Under the pieces are notes generated by a model. The model was not told the origin of the DNA and searched no databases. It worked only from the letters and a program-made list of their open reading frames with translations. This document shows, one piece after another, positions 28,101 through 36,950 of a stretch of DNA of 64,000 nucleotides. The stretch comes from Chitinophagaceae bacterium (GTDB lineage Bacteria > Bacteroidota > Bacteroidia > Chitinophagales > Chitinophagaceae). Location of the stretch: contig CANFHA010000004.1 in assembly GCA_947446645.1 (NCBI GenBank), positions 202,185 through 266,184 of the forward strand, in the 5' to 3' direction. The position numbers were made by a program, and so were the translations under genes. Within the stretch, counting starts at the first letter, position 1. Every line of letters starts with the position of its first letter.

Positions 28101-28995
28101 GCAGGAAAACGGTCTTAATGCCCATTTCCATTACCATAGCCATATTGTCTTCGTCCATTACGCTGTCGCGGTCCAGAACTATTTCATTACGCTCTATGGT
28201 CACTACTTCACCGGTGTCCTCATCTACGAAGTCTTCCGTCCAGCTGCGCAGTACGCGTGCTGCAAGACGGCGTCCCAGGTGGTCGCCCAGGCTCTTCTTG
28301 TCTACTTTCACCTCATCAGCCATGCCGAAGAGTTCCAGTATGTCCTTATCTGTTTCATAACCTATTGCACGCAGCAGTGTGGTTACAGGGAATTTCTTTT
28401 TACGGTCGATGTAAGCATACATCACATTGTTGATGTCTGTAGCAAACTCCATCCATGCACCCTTGAACGGTATCACACGTGCAGAGTATATCTTCGTTCC
28501 GTTCGGGTGAACGCTCTGTCCGAAGAATACACCCGGTGAACGGTGGAGCTGTGATACAACAACACGCTCAGCGCCATTGATCACAAACGTACCACGTGGG
28601 GTCATGTAAGGGATATTGCCCAGGAACACATCCTGTACAATGGTTTCAAAGTCCACATGCTCCTCGTCATTACAGCTCAGCCTCAGCTTTGCTTTCAATG
28701 GCACAGAGTAAGTTAGGCCGCGCTCCATACACTCGTCGATGGTGTAGCGTGGCGGATCGATGAAATAATCCAGGAACTCCAGCACGAAGATGTTGCGGGT
28801 ATCCGTGATCGGGAAGTTCTCCTTGAACACACGGAACAGGCCTTCATTATCGCGCCTGTCCGGAGTTGTTTCCAGCTGGAAAAAATCCTGAAACGACTGT
28901 AGCTGGATCGCTAACAGGTCAGGCATCGCTGCCGCGTCATGCAACTTACCGAAATTGATCCTTCCGGCTGCGGTCTTTTTTTGTGGTATTGCCAT
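25183..28995 (-). CDS. rpoB: RNA polymerase beta subunit
   Basis: This 1270-residue subunit is full length for Bacteroidota. The rifampicin-binding region is present in wild-type form ([33 protein letters not shown]). Other core motifs are visible: [35 protein letters not shown], and the C-terminal [18 protein letters not shown]. The start [16 protein letters not shown] agrees with the family. The ribosomal protein genes (rplJ-rplL) that usually precede rpoB are not there; an AT-rich PIN-domain gene is instead 433 bp upstream. rpoB has its own promoter at 29130-29161 with a leader of about 130 nt. Confidence 0.99.
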   Translation of the reverse strand: MAIPQKKTAAGRINFGKLHDAAAMPDLLAIQLQSFQDFFQLETTPDRRDNEGLFRVFKENFPITDTRNIFVLEFLDYFIDPPRYTIDECMERGLTYSVPLKAKLRLSCNDEEHVDFETIVQDVFLGNIPYMTPRGTFVINGAERVVVSQLHRSPGVFFGQSVHPNGTKIYSARVIPFKGAWMEFATDINNVMYAYIDRKKKFPVTTLLRAIGYETDKDILELFGMADEVKVDKKSLGDHLGRRLAARVLRSWTEDFVDEDTGEVVTIERNEIVLDRDSVMDEDNMAMVMEMGIKTVFLQKEEVSGDFSIIYNTLNKDTSNSELEAVQHIYRQLRGSDAPDDETARGIIEKLFFSDKRYDLGEVGRYKINRKLGLDINLTTKVLSKEDIISIVKYLVRLTNGKAEIDDIDHLSNRRVRTVGEQLFAQFGVGLARMARTIRERMNVRDNEVFTPIDLINARTLSSVINSFFGTSQLSQFLDQTNPLSEITHKRRISALGPGGLSRERAGFEVRDVHYSHYGRLCTIETPEGPNIGLISTLCVHAQINDMGFIETPYRKVKEGKVDLKNFRFLSAEEEDLAKIAQANVPMDDKGNFLEEKIKSRQTGDFPILDAGEVEYMDVAPNQIVGLSASLIPFLEHDDANRALMGSNMQRQAVPLIIPQVPIVGTGLEAKAARDARIQIHAEGNGVVEYVDADHIHVRYDRGDKERLVSFEDDLKIYTLTKYKKTNQSTSMTLRPSVRKGQKVKLGDFLTEGYATQDGELALGRNLKVAFMPWKGYNFEDAIVINEKVVREDWFTSVHIDEYELEVRDTKLGEEELTPDIPNVSEEATKDLDENGIIRIGAHVGEGDILIGKITPKGETDPTPEEKLLRAIFGDKAGDAKDASLKAPSGTEGIVISKQLFQRAKKDKNSKVREKTQLEKIDKVHEKNLEDIKALLFDKLQILLKDKSSAGITNNFGETVLTKGGKFNSKTLGAIDYQNVNPLNWTGDKEIDGLINQLLHNYNIKFNEELGRYKREKFNLSIGDELPAGVLKLAKVYLASKRKLKVGDKMAGRHGNKGIVARIVREEDMPFLEDGTPVDVVLNPLGVPSRMNLGQIYETILGWAGEKLGVRFATPIFDGASVKEIEDLITKAELPDFGHTYLYDGETGERFHQKATVGIIYIIKLHHMVDDKMHARSIGPYSLITQQPLGGKAQFGGQRFGEMEVWALEAYGASNILQELLTLKSDDIVGRAKTYEAIVKGDNIPKAGIPESFNVLVNELRGLGLELKFE

Positions 28996-29129
28996 AGTAT
29001 TTTTATGCTCCTTTTACAAACAAAAAATCCCCGTAAGCTAAGCTGGGCTTATCTTTACAGGTAATGTGTTAACAAGAAATGGTCAAAATAGATTTTCGCA
29101 CGTATTTGTACCCCCGAAAATTGGGATGG

Positions 29130-29161
29130 CAAAGATATTGAATAGGTCTTAATTAATCAAA
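29130..29161 (-). promoter_or_regulatory. rpoB promoter
   Basis: On the minus strand, TTTG (29158-29161), a 20-bp spacer and TATCTTTG (29130-29137) match the Bacteroidota -33/-7 consensus. Transcription should start near 29124. Confidence 0.75.
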
Positions 29162-29428
29162 AAATATTCCAAGTTTCTGCAAATATCCCCCATCTACCCG
29201 CAAACCCGCGAAAATAAAGGGGAATTAATTATTTTATAACATGAATTTAACGTAACGGTTTGTTAAATCACTGGCAAAATGGCTGATTTTAGATTTTCCG
29301 GAGTTATAATTTTGTTAAAAATGTTTTTGACTATTCTCATTCGTATCGGTGCCGGATACGAGGCAACCTTACCGCTATAACACATTCCGGCAAATAGTAA
29401 ATTATATCCATACTCCTTGGCTTAACTT
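29162..29428. other. Non-coding, AT-rich
   Basis: No gene or clear terminator is seen between the PIN gene stop and the rpoB promoter, so some read-through into rpoBC is possible. Confidence 0.4.
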
Positions 29429-30172
29429 CTATTTCCCTCTCATCATATCAAGTTGATGCATCGCTTGACTATCTAACTGTGCATCTAGCCATTCATCAAA
29501 TTCGTCAATTAGTTCCGGAGCAAGTCTCAAAGCTTCCCCTAGCTCTCGTACATTCTTTATTTCAATTGGCTCTAGTCCTGAAAATATACTTTCATGAACT
29601 TTCGCGGTTTGTTTGTCAATAAAGTCATCAGGATTGTTGGAAACGTAAATTAAATCAAACTTTTGCGGAAATTGACGATTCACATATTCATAAGTACTCC
29701 TAAGAATTAATGCATCATTAAAATTATTTTTATTATTTTGAAATGGAGGAAATTTATTTATCGCACAGTTAGCGATGAATAACTTTTGTTCCTGGGTTGT
29801 TTCAATAACTGAACATGACTTCATAAATGTTTCTATCTCGTCTACTTTGGCTTTCGCGCTCGCTAGTCTTTTAGCTTCTTCTTTATAATTTGAGATTGTT
29901 CGTAAATAATTTTCTTTTGATTCTCCTGATAAATACTTTGCTAGATTGGTAGCAGAAATATAGTCAGCCTTTATACTTTCCGTTAATGAAGATAGCGTTT
30001 TAGGCTTATTTCTGGCCCACTCTATTAGAGTAATATCAGTCACTATTACCTGAATTTCTTCACGTTCTTTCATCTCCTTGAACTTTAACCAGAGTTCAAA
30101 AAAAGTATCTTTAGTAAGATATATCCAAATATTTGTATCTAACGCGATATTAGTTGTCATTTTACTATTCAT
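29429..30172 (-). CDS. PIN-domain (DUF4935-like) nuclease
   Basis: The N-terminus MTTNIALDTNIWIYL has the first PIN-domain acidic residue (Asp12) in the typical DTN context. VTDITLIEWARNK supplies the next conserved acidic position, and NNFNDALILRSTYEYV with YVSNNPDDF fits the later PIN acidic residues. Overall length (247) and layout suit the DUF4935-type PIN family, which are RNA-cleaving or structure-cutting nucleases. It follows the unknown gene at 30220-31008 with a 47-bp gap and the same strand, so they are probably an operon. The region is clearly AT-rich. Such pairs are often toxin or phage-defence modules, but no antitoxin is recognisable. Met1 or Met5 may be the true start. Confidence 0.75.
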   Translation of the reverse strand: MNSKMTTNIALDTNIWIYLTKDTFFELWLKFKEMKEREEIQVIVTDITLIEWARNKPKTLSSLTESIKADYISATNLAKYLSGESKENYLRTISNYKEEAKRLASAKAKVDEIETFMKSCSVIETTQEQKLFIANCAINKFPPFQNNKNNFNDALILRSTYEYVNRQFPQKFDLIYVSNNPDDFIDKQTAKVHESIFSGLEPIEIKNVRELGEALRLAPELIDEFDEWLDAQLDSQAMHQLDMMRGK

Positions 30173-30219
30173 TGAGGTTTGGTAAAGTAAGCATCTCTGC
30201 GCAATATTTCCTCTTATAA

Positions 30220-31008
30220 CTATATGCCAAATGCAGAAGTATCCAAATCAGGATATTTGCCATTTTTAATAAAATATTGGATTAAAGCTGTAAAAACATC
30301 GTGATCTATTATAGTCATTATTTTAAGCTTAATTCCGAATTCAAAACCTAATATTTTAAATCTAGGCGTGTCTGAAAGTATAAGGAATTCAAAAGGGTTT
30401 GAAGATCTTGTGCCAAACCCTTTGTAAAGAGACCCAAAGGATATTCTATTATTTTCACCCTCATTTTTTAGATTCGCAATAATCTTATCCTGTGTATCAC
30501 GAACTTCACCAGTATTATAAAATCTATAGTCTTCATATTGGAAATAATTCGCTCGTTTTAGACAAGCAATTTTAAATTTAATCCTGTTATCAAATGTAGC
30601 ATTCGAAACCATGTGATAAACAAAAGAAATCAATTTTGATTCATCTTCAGAAAATCCAGATTTGGCAAAAGGTATCGGCTTGACTTTATATTTTTTTGTA
30701 TTTAAAAAAATAATTGTAAATAATGCATTTCTCTGAGTTCTAAAGTTTGCATTATGACTATCCATTTTATAGTGAATTGAACAAAATTCCGTGTAGTTGA
30801 ATATTTCATCTTGGTATTTTAAGTGATCGGAGAAAAAATAAATATCATCGATATTACTTTTAGTAGATAAAATTAGTGGGGTACTATTTGAAGGATGAAA
30901 AAAAGTTTGAAAATCCACATTGCAGAACTCTTCAATTTTATCTGCGATGCATTTTTTGAGTATTGATATACTATCATCTTCTGGCATAATTACTGTTGGC
31001 ATAATCAT
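30220..31008 (-). CDS. Unknown AT-rich protein partnered with the PIN nuclease
   Basis: The 262-residue protein is rich in Phe, Ile, Lys and Asn, with no signal peptide and no clear membrane segment. No known domain is recognised. Features seen are an acidic N-terminus (MPEDDSISILKKC), a central FDNRIKFKIACLKRANYF, and a C-terminus KYPDLDTSAFGI. The composition (AT-rich, with many AAA and ATT codons) contrasts with rpoBC next door and suggests horizontal acquisition. It lies upstream of, and on the same strand as, the PIN-domain gene. A role as regulator, sensor or antitoxin of that nuclease is possible but purely positional. Confidence 0.6.
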   Translation of the reverse strand: MIMPTVIMPEDDSISILKKCIADKIEEFCNVDFQTFFHPSNSTPLILSTKSNIDDIYFFSDHLKYQDEIFNYTEFCSIHYKMDSHNANFRTQRNALFTIIFLNTKKYKVKPIPFAKSGFSEDESKLISFVYHMVSNATFDNRIKFKIACLKRANYFQYEDYRFYNTGEVRDTQDKIIANLKNEGENNRISFGSLYKGFGTRSSNPFEFLILSDTPRFKILGFEFGIKLKIMTIIDHDVFTALIQYFIKNGKYPDLDTSAFGI

Positions 31009-31193
31009 TATGATTTGTGTTGCTAAACTTATATCGTTTTAAATAGCACCTCTTATTCCAGCCTGAGAGGCGTTAATAACCAAACTATCATTACATACAT
31101 AATGAACTAGTAAATGAACTAAATATGTTTAGATATGCTTAGAGTAATACAAACATACATTGGTTATTCGTAAATTTACATAAAATATATAGA

Positions 31194-31385
31194 ATGCAAT
31201 ACATTAAAGGAAGTCGAGTAGTAAGGAAAGAAACAATGTCACCGGTTTATGTTATAATGGGGGCAACTACGAATCCAGGCATGCCTTATAAGTGCACGGA
31301 AAAATTATACACTATAAGAAAAGAGTATGCCTCCTGGCACGACAACCCTGAGATTATAGATGGCGATAAGTTAGAATTAGTGTAG
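31194..31385 (+). CDS. Small DUF2158/YodC-like protein
   Basis: A 63-residue protein. The start (YIKGSRVVRKETMSPVYVI) and the end (EIIDGDKLELV) resemble YodC/DUF2158-type beta proteins, which begin with a KxGDxVxLKSGGP-like strand and end with an xExxLxL motif. The match is loose. It stands alone, divergent from the PIN operon, in an AT-rich accessory stretch. Confidence 0.5.
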   Translation: MQYIKGSRVVRKETMSPVYVIMGATTNPGMPYKCTEKLYTIRKEYASWHDNPEIIDGDKLELV

Positions 31386-31569
31386 CCCAGTTGCCTGTAG
31401 TGTTCCAAAAATAAAAATCGCAACAGCTGGGCGTATGTTGCGCCTACGTCCTGGAGGATGCCTGTCTATGACTGGCGCGACGAAGGTCTCCTCTTAGCTG
31501 AGCGCCTGCCACAATAATGCCAAATTGATATCTATAAGCACTACTTTGAACTAAAAGCTAAATGCTTGG

Positions 31570-31597
31570 TTCCCCTTTAGGGGTCAGGGGTTTTTTC
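31570..31597 (+). repeat. Short dispersed CCCC-TTTA-GGGG hairpin element
   Basis: CCCCTTTAGGGG is followed by TCAGGGG and TTTTTT. A related element (CCCCTCTAGAGAGGGG, then CTAGAGGTG and a T-run) is at 34886-34922. The hairpin plus T-run could terminate transcription, but here it lies directly before the Uma2 start at 31611. Confidence 0.5.
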
Positions 31598-31610
31598 TTA
31601 CCTTTATCCT

Positions 31611-32228
31611 ATGATCGTCAATGAGCCTGCCATTGCCTACAGCAAGCGCAAATACACCATAGAGGAATACCTGGAGCTGGAAAATGCTGCTACTGAAAAG
31701 CATGAATACTATCAGGGGGAAATATTTGCCATGTCTGGCAATAAGTCGCAGCACAATGTTGTAACGATGAACCTCAGTATAGCTTTGGGAGGTAAGTTGA
31801 CAGGGAAACCATGCCGGCCTTATGGTAGCGACCAACGCATCCACATTGAGAAGAACACCCTCTTTACTTATCCCGACATCTCCGTCTTTTGTGGAGAATT
31901 AGAGTCGCTGAACAATGATGACTTTAATTTCTTAAATCCCACCATTTTATTCGAGGTGCTCTCCCCTTCTACCCGTGATTATGACAAGAAAGCTAAATTC
32001 CAATTTTACCAGGATATCCTTTCTTTAAGGGAGTATGTAATGGTGGAACCGGAGACGATCCATATCGAAGCCTTTCGGATTAACGACAATGGCTTCTGGG
32101 AACTGAGAGAGTATCGCAGTATTGAAGACACACTGGAACTCCCGTCAATTGGTGTCACAATATCGCTGCACGATATTTATAAGGATACACGTATCGCATC
32201 AAGTGGTGTCAAAGGAGTGACAAAATAG
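31611..32228 (+). CDS. Uma2 family (DUF820) PD-(D/E)XK endonuclease
   Basis: The 205-residue protein shows the Uma2/DUF820 pattern: YTIEEYLELE at the N-terminus, KHEYYQGEIFAMSG, then FTYPDISV (Asp89) and ILFEVLSPSTRDYD (Glu115) followed by KKAKFQFYQ. These form the PD-(D/E)XK-type active site. The family is abundant in cyanobacteria and Bacteroidota; cellular role unknown, perhaps mobile-element or defence related. Its stop codon directly abuts that of the convergent cytochrome gene (32229), with no room for a terminator. Confidence 0.88.
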   Translation: MIVNEPAIAYSKRKYTIEEYLELENAATEKHEYYQGEIFAMSGNKSQHNVVTMNLSIALGGKLTGKPCRPYGSDQRIHIEKNTLFTYPDISVFCGELESLNNDDFNFLNPTILFEVLSPSTRDYDKKAKFQFYQDILSLREYVMVEPETIHIEAFRINDNGFWELREYRSIEDTLELPSIGVTISLHDIYKDTRIASSGVKGVTK

Positions 32229-33605
32229 CTATAACGTTTTCAGATATTCTATCACAGCCTTCCTTTCCTCATCACTAAGCTTGTCTCCAAAGTAGTGCCC
32301 GTAGTTGCCGTAGCCCGGTAGTGTGGTGTTATATACCTTCCTGCCGTCTGGCTGGTTCCGCACCTGGTACCTCCAGCCTAGCTGTGTATAGTCGTATTCA
32401 GGCTTGTCAAAATCGCGGCTCCAGTAAGTGGGCCGTAGCATGCTGTTAAGCACAGCCTCAATCGTTGGCACAGATCCATTGTGCAGGTATGGAGCCGTCA
32501 CCCATACGCCATCAAGCGGAGGCGCCACATAGCCATTTCCCGGAACTAGCTGCGCTGCATTAGGGCCTTGCGCAAACCAGCTCTTATTGAACCAGTCAAC
32601 AAAGGGTTTCGCCTGCTGGTTAGCGCGGAATAATAGTGAATCGGTTTTAATAAGCGCACCCGGCACCAGCAGATTTGGGTAGGCACCATCGGGACCATAG
32701 GTTCCATGGCACCCTGAGCACGTGTTTAAGAATACTTCTTTACCCGTTGCTGCCAGTCCCTCATCTATATGCTGTGGGTAGCTCGGCGGCTTTATGGATC
32801 TGATATAAGCCAGCACATCACCAAAGTGTCCATATACCTCGCGGGCCTCAGTACTATCGGTAACAGTAAGTATATTGCTGAGCATTAAAAACTTGCTGAA
32901 GTCGCCCCGGCCAAAGCCATTGTAGAACATAGCGTTCTTTCTTTTCAGCAGCCACCATGCCGGCACATCAGTGGGCACCACGGTACTACCCGCGTTGAGC
33001 AGCGGTGCATCTCTCCACTTCAGCGTTTGCGGATCGCGGTGGGCTACGAGCAGCGCTGCCAGGCGATCTGCAGTGTTTACACCGCGCACTTCGGGCTCCA
33101 TCAGTGGGTTTACAGCCGACATAGAGGTGATTAATGATCTCACCGCATTGTACTTCCGTGGAGCCGTCATTTTCCAGCTTTTCAGCAGAGCGAGCTGTTT
33201 TGCCTTACTGCCAAAATCTGTAAAGTCAATAGCGGCGTTGCCCAGGCCCAAAATGAGTTTGCCATCGAAAACCGCCGCATGGCACTGCATGCACGTGGGG
33301 ATCACAATGTCAATACTATCTGCATTGGTGACCACGTTGTAACCAAAATCAACGTTGGCATTCTTTCCACTCCGGCCCAGGTAGTTGATGCTTTTACCTT
33401 TTGCGGCCATGAAAAAATCATAAGGGAAACCACTCTTCAGGAAATCGCCAGTAGTAAGGTAAGTGTAACCACGGGCAGAATCACCTGTCCGCTGCGCGCT
33501 GGCCGGGATAGCAATCGGCTTCAGAAAATCACCCTCCCGATAACTGAAGGCAGCACAGCATATTAATGCGGCAAATATGGTTATGAGAAAAAACGATTTT
33601 TTCAC
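32229..33605 (-). CDS. Exported di-haem c-type cytochrome (RoxA/peroxidase-like)
   Basis: The 458-residue protein has a signal peptide (about 1-21) and two haem c attachment motifs, CMQCH (105-109) and CSGCH (296-300). The segment VAPPLDGVWVTAPYLHNGSV (about residue 365) is characteristic of the di-haem peroxidase/MauG/RoxA superfamily near the distal haem. The likely role is periplasmic electron transfer, or an oxidase or peroxidase reaction. The substrate cannot be told; rubber oxygenase RoxA shares the APYLHNGSVP motif, but that does not imply rubber cleavage. It stands alone on the minus strand. Confidence 0.82.
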   Translation of the reverse strand: MKKSFFLITIFAALICCAAFSYREGDFLKPIAIPASAQRTGDSARGYTYLTTGDFLKSGFPYDFFMAAKGKSINYLGRSGKNANVDFGYNVVTNADSIDIVIPTCMQCHAAVFDGKLILGLGNAAIDFTDFGSKAKQLALLKSWKMTAPRKYNAVRSLITSMSAVNPLMEPEVRGVNTADRLAALLVAHRDPQTLKWRDAPLLNAGSTVVPTDVPAWWLLKRKNAMFYNGFGRGDFSKFLMLSNILTVTDSTEAREVYGHFGDVLAYIRSIKPPSYPQHIDEGLAATGKEVFLNTCSGCHGTYGPDGAYPNLLVPGALIKTDSLLFRANQQAKPFVDWFNKSWFAQGPNAAQLVPGNGYVAPPLDGVWVTAPYLHNGSVPTIEAVLNSMLRPTYWSRDFDKPEYDYTQLGWRYQVRNQPDGRKVYNTTLPGYGNYGHYFGDKLSDEERKAVIEYLKTL

Positions 33606-34008
33606 AGGCTGTTTTACAGCAAATATAGACTACCCCTTGTGGAATGATTAGGTAAATTCCCGACACGACAACCAAACAACTAATCAACCACGCACTAATC
33701 CTTGCGGCTTAGCGGTTAAAATTCCAAACCGCCAACCAATCAATGATTCAACCAATCAACCACAATGTGGATATCTCCAAAAAATAGATCCCACGCCCCA
33801 CCTGCCTTTCACCCATTCGCACAACAAGATATCCACAAAATTCATGTTTGTCTACCCAGCTGTTCTAATTTTACCGAAAAAAAGCAGTCTATGCATCCTG
33901 ATCACCAAACGCTATTCTTTGCGTCTCAGCAACACAACGTTTAAAAATCCGAACCCACATTCCCAAACAACCAATCAACTAATCAACTAATCAACCAAAC
34001 ACCCAACT
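33606..34008. repeat. Repeat-containing leader region of the second HTH gene
   Basis: The region is non-coding. It contains several AATCAAC-type repeats (33671-33690, 33733-33762 and, best, three tandem 8-mers at 33971-33998). It also holds an inverted pair TGTGGATATCT (33766-33776) and AGATATCCACA (33827-33837), one base away from DnaA-box 9-mers. No promoter of the standard type was found. Confidence 0.5.
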
Positions 34009-34746
34009 ATGAAATTAGATCAGCAACAGCAGGCTCACCGCCTCTTCTTCCAGACAGACCTCACCAAAACACAGATCGCCGAAACGCTCGGCATCAGCCG
34101 CAGCGCACTTCATTCCTGGATCAGGGACAACAACTGGGAGCAGCTCAAAAAGAACGCAGAAGTGATCCCGTCCTTCATTGCTGAAAATTGCTACATGGTA
34201 CTCGGCAATCTCACTGGCCAACTGCTCTCGGCAGACCGCCTCGGCCAGCCGGCCACCATACAGGAAGTTAACGCAATCTACAAGCTCACACTTACCATAA
34301 ACAAACTAAAGGCAAAAGCAACACTGAATGAAAGCATGGAAACACTGGCTTGGTTTACCGAAAGCGTACAAAGCAAAGACCCTGAGCTGGCACAAAAGCT
34401 GCAACCGCACCTGGATGAATACATTGCCGCCCGCGCCTCCAAAGGCACAAACCAATACTGGAAATCCAAACTATCCGCCGTAGAAAAGAACACCATCAAT
34501 AACCAAGCGCAGGAGCGCGAAATTGAGCTGGATATGGAAGACCTCAAAGCGTGGGCACAGCCAGCACCTTCATTTGCAGGCGCAACGCCAGTAAAGGAAA
34601 ACACAGCGAAGCAACAAACAGTTCCATCAGGGCCGGTTCATACAGCTAAACCCCAGACGAGTAGCAAGTCCATCCGCGACATGCTCCGCGGCACAGCCAC
34701 TACCGGTCCCGCCAAAACCATGCGCCAGCACCAGGCCGCTGCCTGA
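34009..34746 (+). CDS. Orphan HTH protein (terminase-small-subunit-like), copy 2
   Basis: The 245-residue paralogue of the protein at 16690-17607. The N-terminal helix-turn-helix spans about residues 5-42 (LTKTQIAETLGISRSALHSW). The helical middle (about 50-145) follows the same order of motifs as copy 1. The C-terminal ~70 residues are Ala/Pro/Thr-rich and low-complexity, without the Cys cluster of copy 1. It has no phage or transposase neighbours, sits in a 1.5-kb zone otherwise free of genes, and is preceded by repeat-rich DNA, as is copy 1. Function unknown; DNA binding is inferred from the HTH. A terminator follows at 34750-34773. Confidence 0.7.
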   Translation: MKLDQQQQAHRLFFQTDLTKTQIAETLGISRSALHSWIRDNNWEQLKKNAEVIPSFIAENCYMVLGNLTGQLLSADRLGQPATIQEVNAIYKLTLTINKLKAKATLNESMETLAWFTESVQSKDPELAQKLQPHLDEYIAARASKGTNQYWKSKLSAVEKNTINNQAQEREIELDMEDLKAWAQPAPSFAGATPVKENTAKQQTVPSGPVHTAKPQTSSKSIRDMLRGTATTGPAKTMRQHQAAA

Positions 34747-34749
34747 CGT

Positions 34750-34773
34750 AAAAATGCATAACTGTGCATTTTT
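34750..34773 (+). terminator. Terminator of HTH copy 2
   Basis: Nine-bp arms AAAAATGCA (34750-34758) and TGCATTTTT (34765-34773) form a hairpin ending in a T-run, 4 bp after the stop. Confidence 0.75.
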
Positions 34774-35095
34774 CAAACAACAACAAGTTGATTATCAACA
34801 AAGATCTGTGCAGAATCGTTTAATCATAGCGGGAAATAACCAGCTAAACATGACGAGGCATCTGTACTCGCGCTTTACGCAACACTTCCCCTCTAGAGAG
34901 GGGCTAGAGGTGTGTCTTTTTGAAACAATTGATTATCATCCGCTTACAATACTTGTCATTAGTAGCTCCACCGAACGAAGACGATGAATTTTATGCAGAA
35001 GTTGATGTGCCGAATGTAAAATTATTTTTTAGAATCAATATAAAATATACGACAACGGCAAACTATGCCGCATTGAAGCAATTTGCGGCAGAAAA
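34774..35095. other. Non-coding between convergent genes
   Basis: Contains the dispersed hairpin element at 34886-34922 (CCCCTCTAGAGAGGGG plus T-run). No gene is credible here. Confidence 0.5.
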
Positions 35096-35794
35096 CTACT
35101 TCTCTGTAAACAAATGCCTTACATTCTCCAGGTAGTTGGTCCCTATAGGTATCTCCGTCTGGCCGAGGTTCAGTGTTTTGTTTCGCAGGTATTTTACCTT
35201 GCTCAGCGGCACTATAAAGGAGCGGTGTACACGGATAAACTCGTCGGCAGGCAACTTCTCGGTCACGCTTTTCAGGCTCATGCGCACAAGCAGCGTCTTG
35301 CCATTGTCAAAGTGTATCTTGAAATAGTTATCTAGGCCCTCTATATAGAGAATGTCTACCAGCGCCACCTTTACAAGGCTGTAGTCTACCCGCACAAACA
35401 GGTATTGCTGTGCTTCACTCTCCTTTTTATGCAGGTAGTGGTAGTATTCTTTTACCTTTTCTACCGCCTTTTTAAAGCGGGCAAACTCGAACGGTTTAAG
35501 AAGGTAGTCAATCGCATCCAGGTTAAAACCCTCCACCGCATACTCAGTGTAAGCTGTGGTAAATATCACCAATATGCTTTTATCCAGCTTTTTGAACAAT
35601 TCTATACCGGAAATTGAAGGCATATTAATGTCCAGGAAAAGCAGGTCTACCTTGTTGGTTTCCAGGTAGCTAAGTGCATCACCGGTCTCGGTGAATGTCT
35701 TTTTGAGGTCTATGAAATCTACCTTGTCGCAAAATGTTTTGATCACATCGAGTGCGAGCGGTTCGTCGTCTAAAGCGATAGCTGTAATGGTCAT
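35096..35794 (-). CDS. LytTR-family response regulator
   Basis: The 232-residue protein has an N-terminal receiver domain (about 1-120): the acidic pocket ALDDE, the phospho-acceptor Asp55 in LLFLDINMP, and the conserved Lys in YLLKPF. The C-terminal LytTR DNA-binding domain (about 135-232) contains VDILYIEGLDNYFKI and FIRVHRSFIVPLSKV. It should bind promoter DNA when phosphorylated by the kinase encoded immediately upstream, whose stop overlaps its start by one base (TAATG). No target gene is evident nearby. Confidence 0.95.
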   Translation of the reverse strand: MTITAIALDDEPLALDVIKTFCDKVDFIDLKKTFTETGDALSYLETNKVDLLFLDINMPSISGIELFKKLDKSILVIFTTAYTEYAVEGFNLDAIDYLLKPFEFARFKKAVEKVKEYYHYLHKKESEAQQYLFVRVDYSLVKVALVDILYIEGLDNYFKIHFDNGKTLLVRMSLKSVTEKLPADEFIRVHRSFIVPLSKVKYLRNKTLNLGQTEIPIGTNYLENVRHLFTEK

Positions 35795-36843
35795 TAGAAT
35801 GTTACATTTAGTGATACTGCAAAATCTTTCTCTCCATCACGCACAGTAATAATGTGCCTGCCGGGATAAAGTAGTTTTAATCGTTGCCTTGTCGTCTTTA
35901 TTCCCAGGCTGGTACCCTTATCAATATCCGGCCTAATGTACACCTTAAAGTTGTAAACATAAAGATGTAGATCGTTTTCATGAATATATATCTGTATGAG
36001 TATATCTGAGTCATCATTAGAGTTTACCCCATATTTAAAAGCATTCTCTACAAAGGGGATAAGCAGGAATGGTGCTATACGCTTGCCGTCATCCTGGCCG
36101 GTTATCTCATACCTTATCTTCACTTTATCAGTAAGCCTCAGCCGCTGCAGCTCTATATAGTTGGAGATATAGCTGATCTCTTTAGATAGCAGCACATAGC
36201 TCATATTGGCCTCGCTCACAGCATAGCGCATCATGCCAGACAGCTTCACCACCACATCCGGCGCGCGGTCAGACTTGGTGAGCGTCAGCGAGTAAATACT
36301 GTTCAGTGTATTAAAGAGGAAGTGCGGGTTTATCTGGGCCTTAAGAAAAGATATCTGCGTGTTCAGCATCTGCTTCTTGGTGTTCTGCAGTTGGTCATAC
36401 AGGCACAGGGCAAAAGAAGAGGCGTCAACAATGATAAACATGAATAGGTTAAAGCTGTTGCCCAGGAAGCTGAATATGTGTTTTGTATGAGGCGGTGGGG
36501 GCACAGTGCCGTCACTGCTCATAGTAGGCACATATTCCGGCAGTGGAATTACCAGGTAGTTAAGCAGGCAAAAGACAAAGAAGCTACCTACAAGAGCAAA
36601 GACAAGTAAAGTATACTTGCCCTTTACATAAAGCCTTGGAATAGCATAGTAGTAGTTGAAATAGAAGACAGCTATAAGCAGTAATGCATTAGACCAGCGC
36701 GGCGCTTCCATCAGGTCATAAAACAGCCCTGATATGGTAAGCTCGCTCCTCCGGGGGTTAAAGATAGAGGGCAACGACAGGAATACCAGCCAGCAAACTA
36801 CATGTATAAATATGGTTAGTACCCTTTTCTGCTTTATCGTCAT
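35794..36843 (-). CDS. LytS/YehU-type sensor histidine kinase
   Basis: The 349-residue kinase has four hydrophobic segments in the first ~150 residues (about 10-25, 50-65, 80-100 and 125-145). A His-kinase domain of the PF06580 type follows: LKAQINPHFLFNTLNSIYSL with the phosphorylated His near residue 174. The ATP-binding part contains PFVENAFKYGVN, and a degenerate G-box (GTSLGIKTTRQRL) follows. It pairs with the LytTR regulator through a 1-bp overlap. No extracellular ligand domain is present, so the signal is probably sensed in or at the membrane. Confidence 0.95.
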   Translation of the reverse strand: MTIKQKRVLTIFIHVVCWLVFLSLPSIFNPRRSELTISGLFYDLMEAPRWSNALLLIAVFYFNYYYAIPRLYVKGKYTLLVFALVGSFFVFCLLNYLVIPLPEYVPTMSSDGTVPPPPHTKHIFSFLGNSFNLFMFIIVDASSFALCLYDQLQNTKKQMLNTQISFLKAQINPHFLFNTLNSIYSLTLTKSDRAPDVVVKLSGMMRYAVSEANMSYVLLSKEISYISNYIELQRLRLTDKVKIRYEITGQDDGKRIAPFLLIPFVENAFKYGVNSNDDSDILIQIYIHENDLHLYVYNFKVYIRPDIDKGTSLGIKTTRQRLKLLYPGRHIITVRDGEKDFAVSLNVTF

Positions 36844-36950
36844 TCACCTAAAGTTAAAAATCATTTTGTAAAAATGCCACCTCATTTTCATAAGGTGGCA
36901 TACAACTCCCCCGAGTAGATATTTTCTATATTTTATTGAAATGTTTTTAT

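Noticed and set aside
20898..28539. Many plus-strand open frames opposite rpoB and rpoC
   Set aside because: Shadows of the conserved minus-strand genes; no family-like features.
29261..29300. Another 11-bp-phased Pho-like array near the rpoB leader
   Set aside because: TTAAC-like words occur but are not at a constant 11-bp spacing.
32229..33605. Rubber oxygenase RoxA
   Set aside because: Only the general di-haem family motif APYLHNGSVP is shared; substrate specificity cannot be read from this.
34920..35135. 71-codon plus-strand frame
   Set aside because: It begins in a T-run of a hairpin element and runs into the response regulator gene on the other strand.
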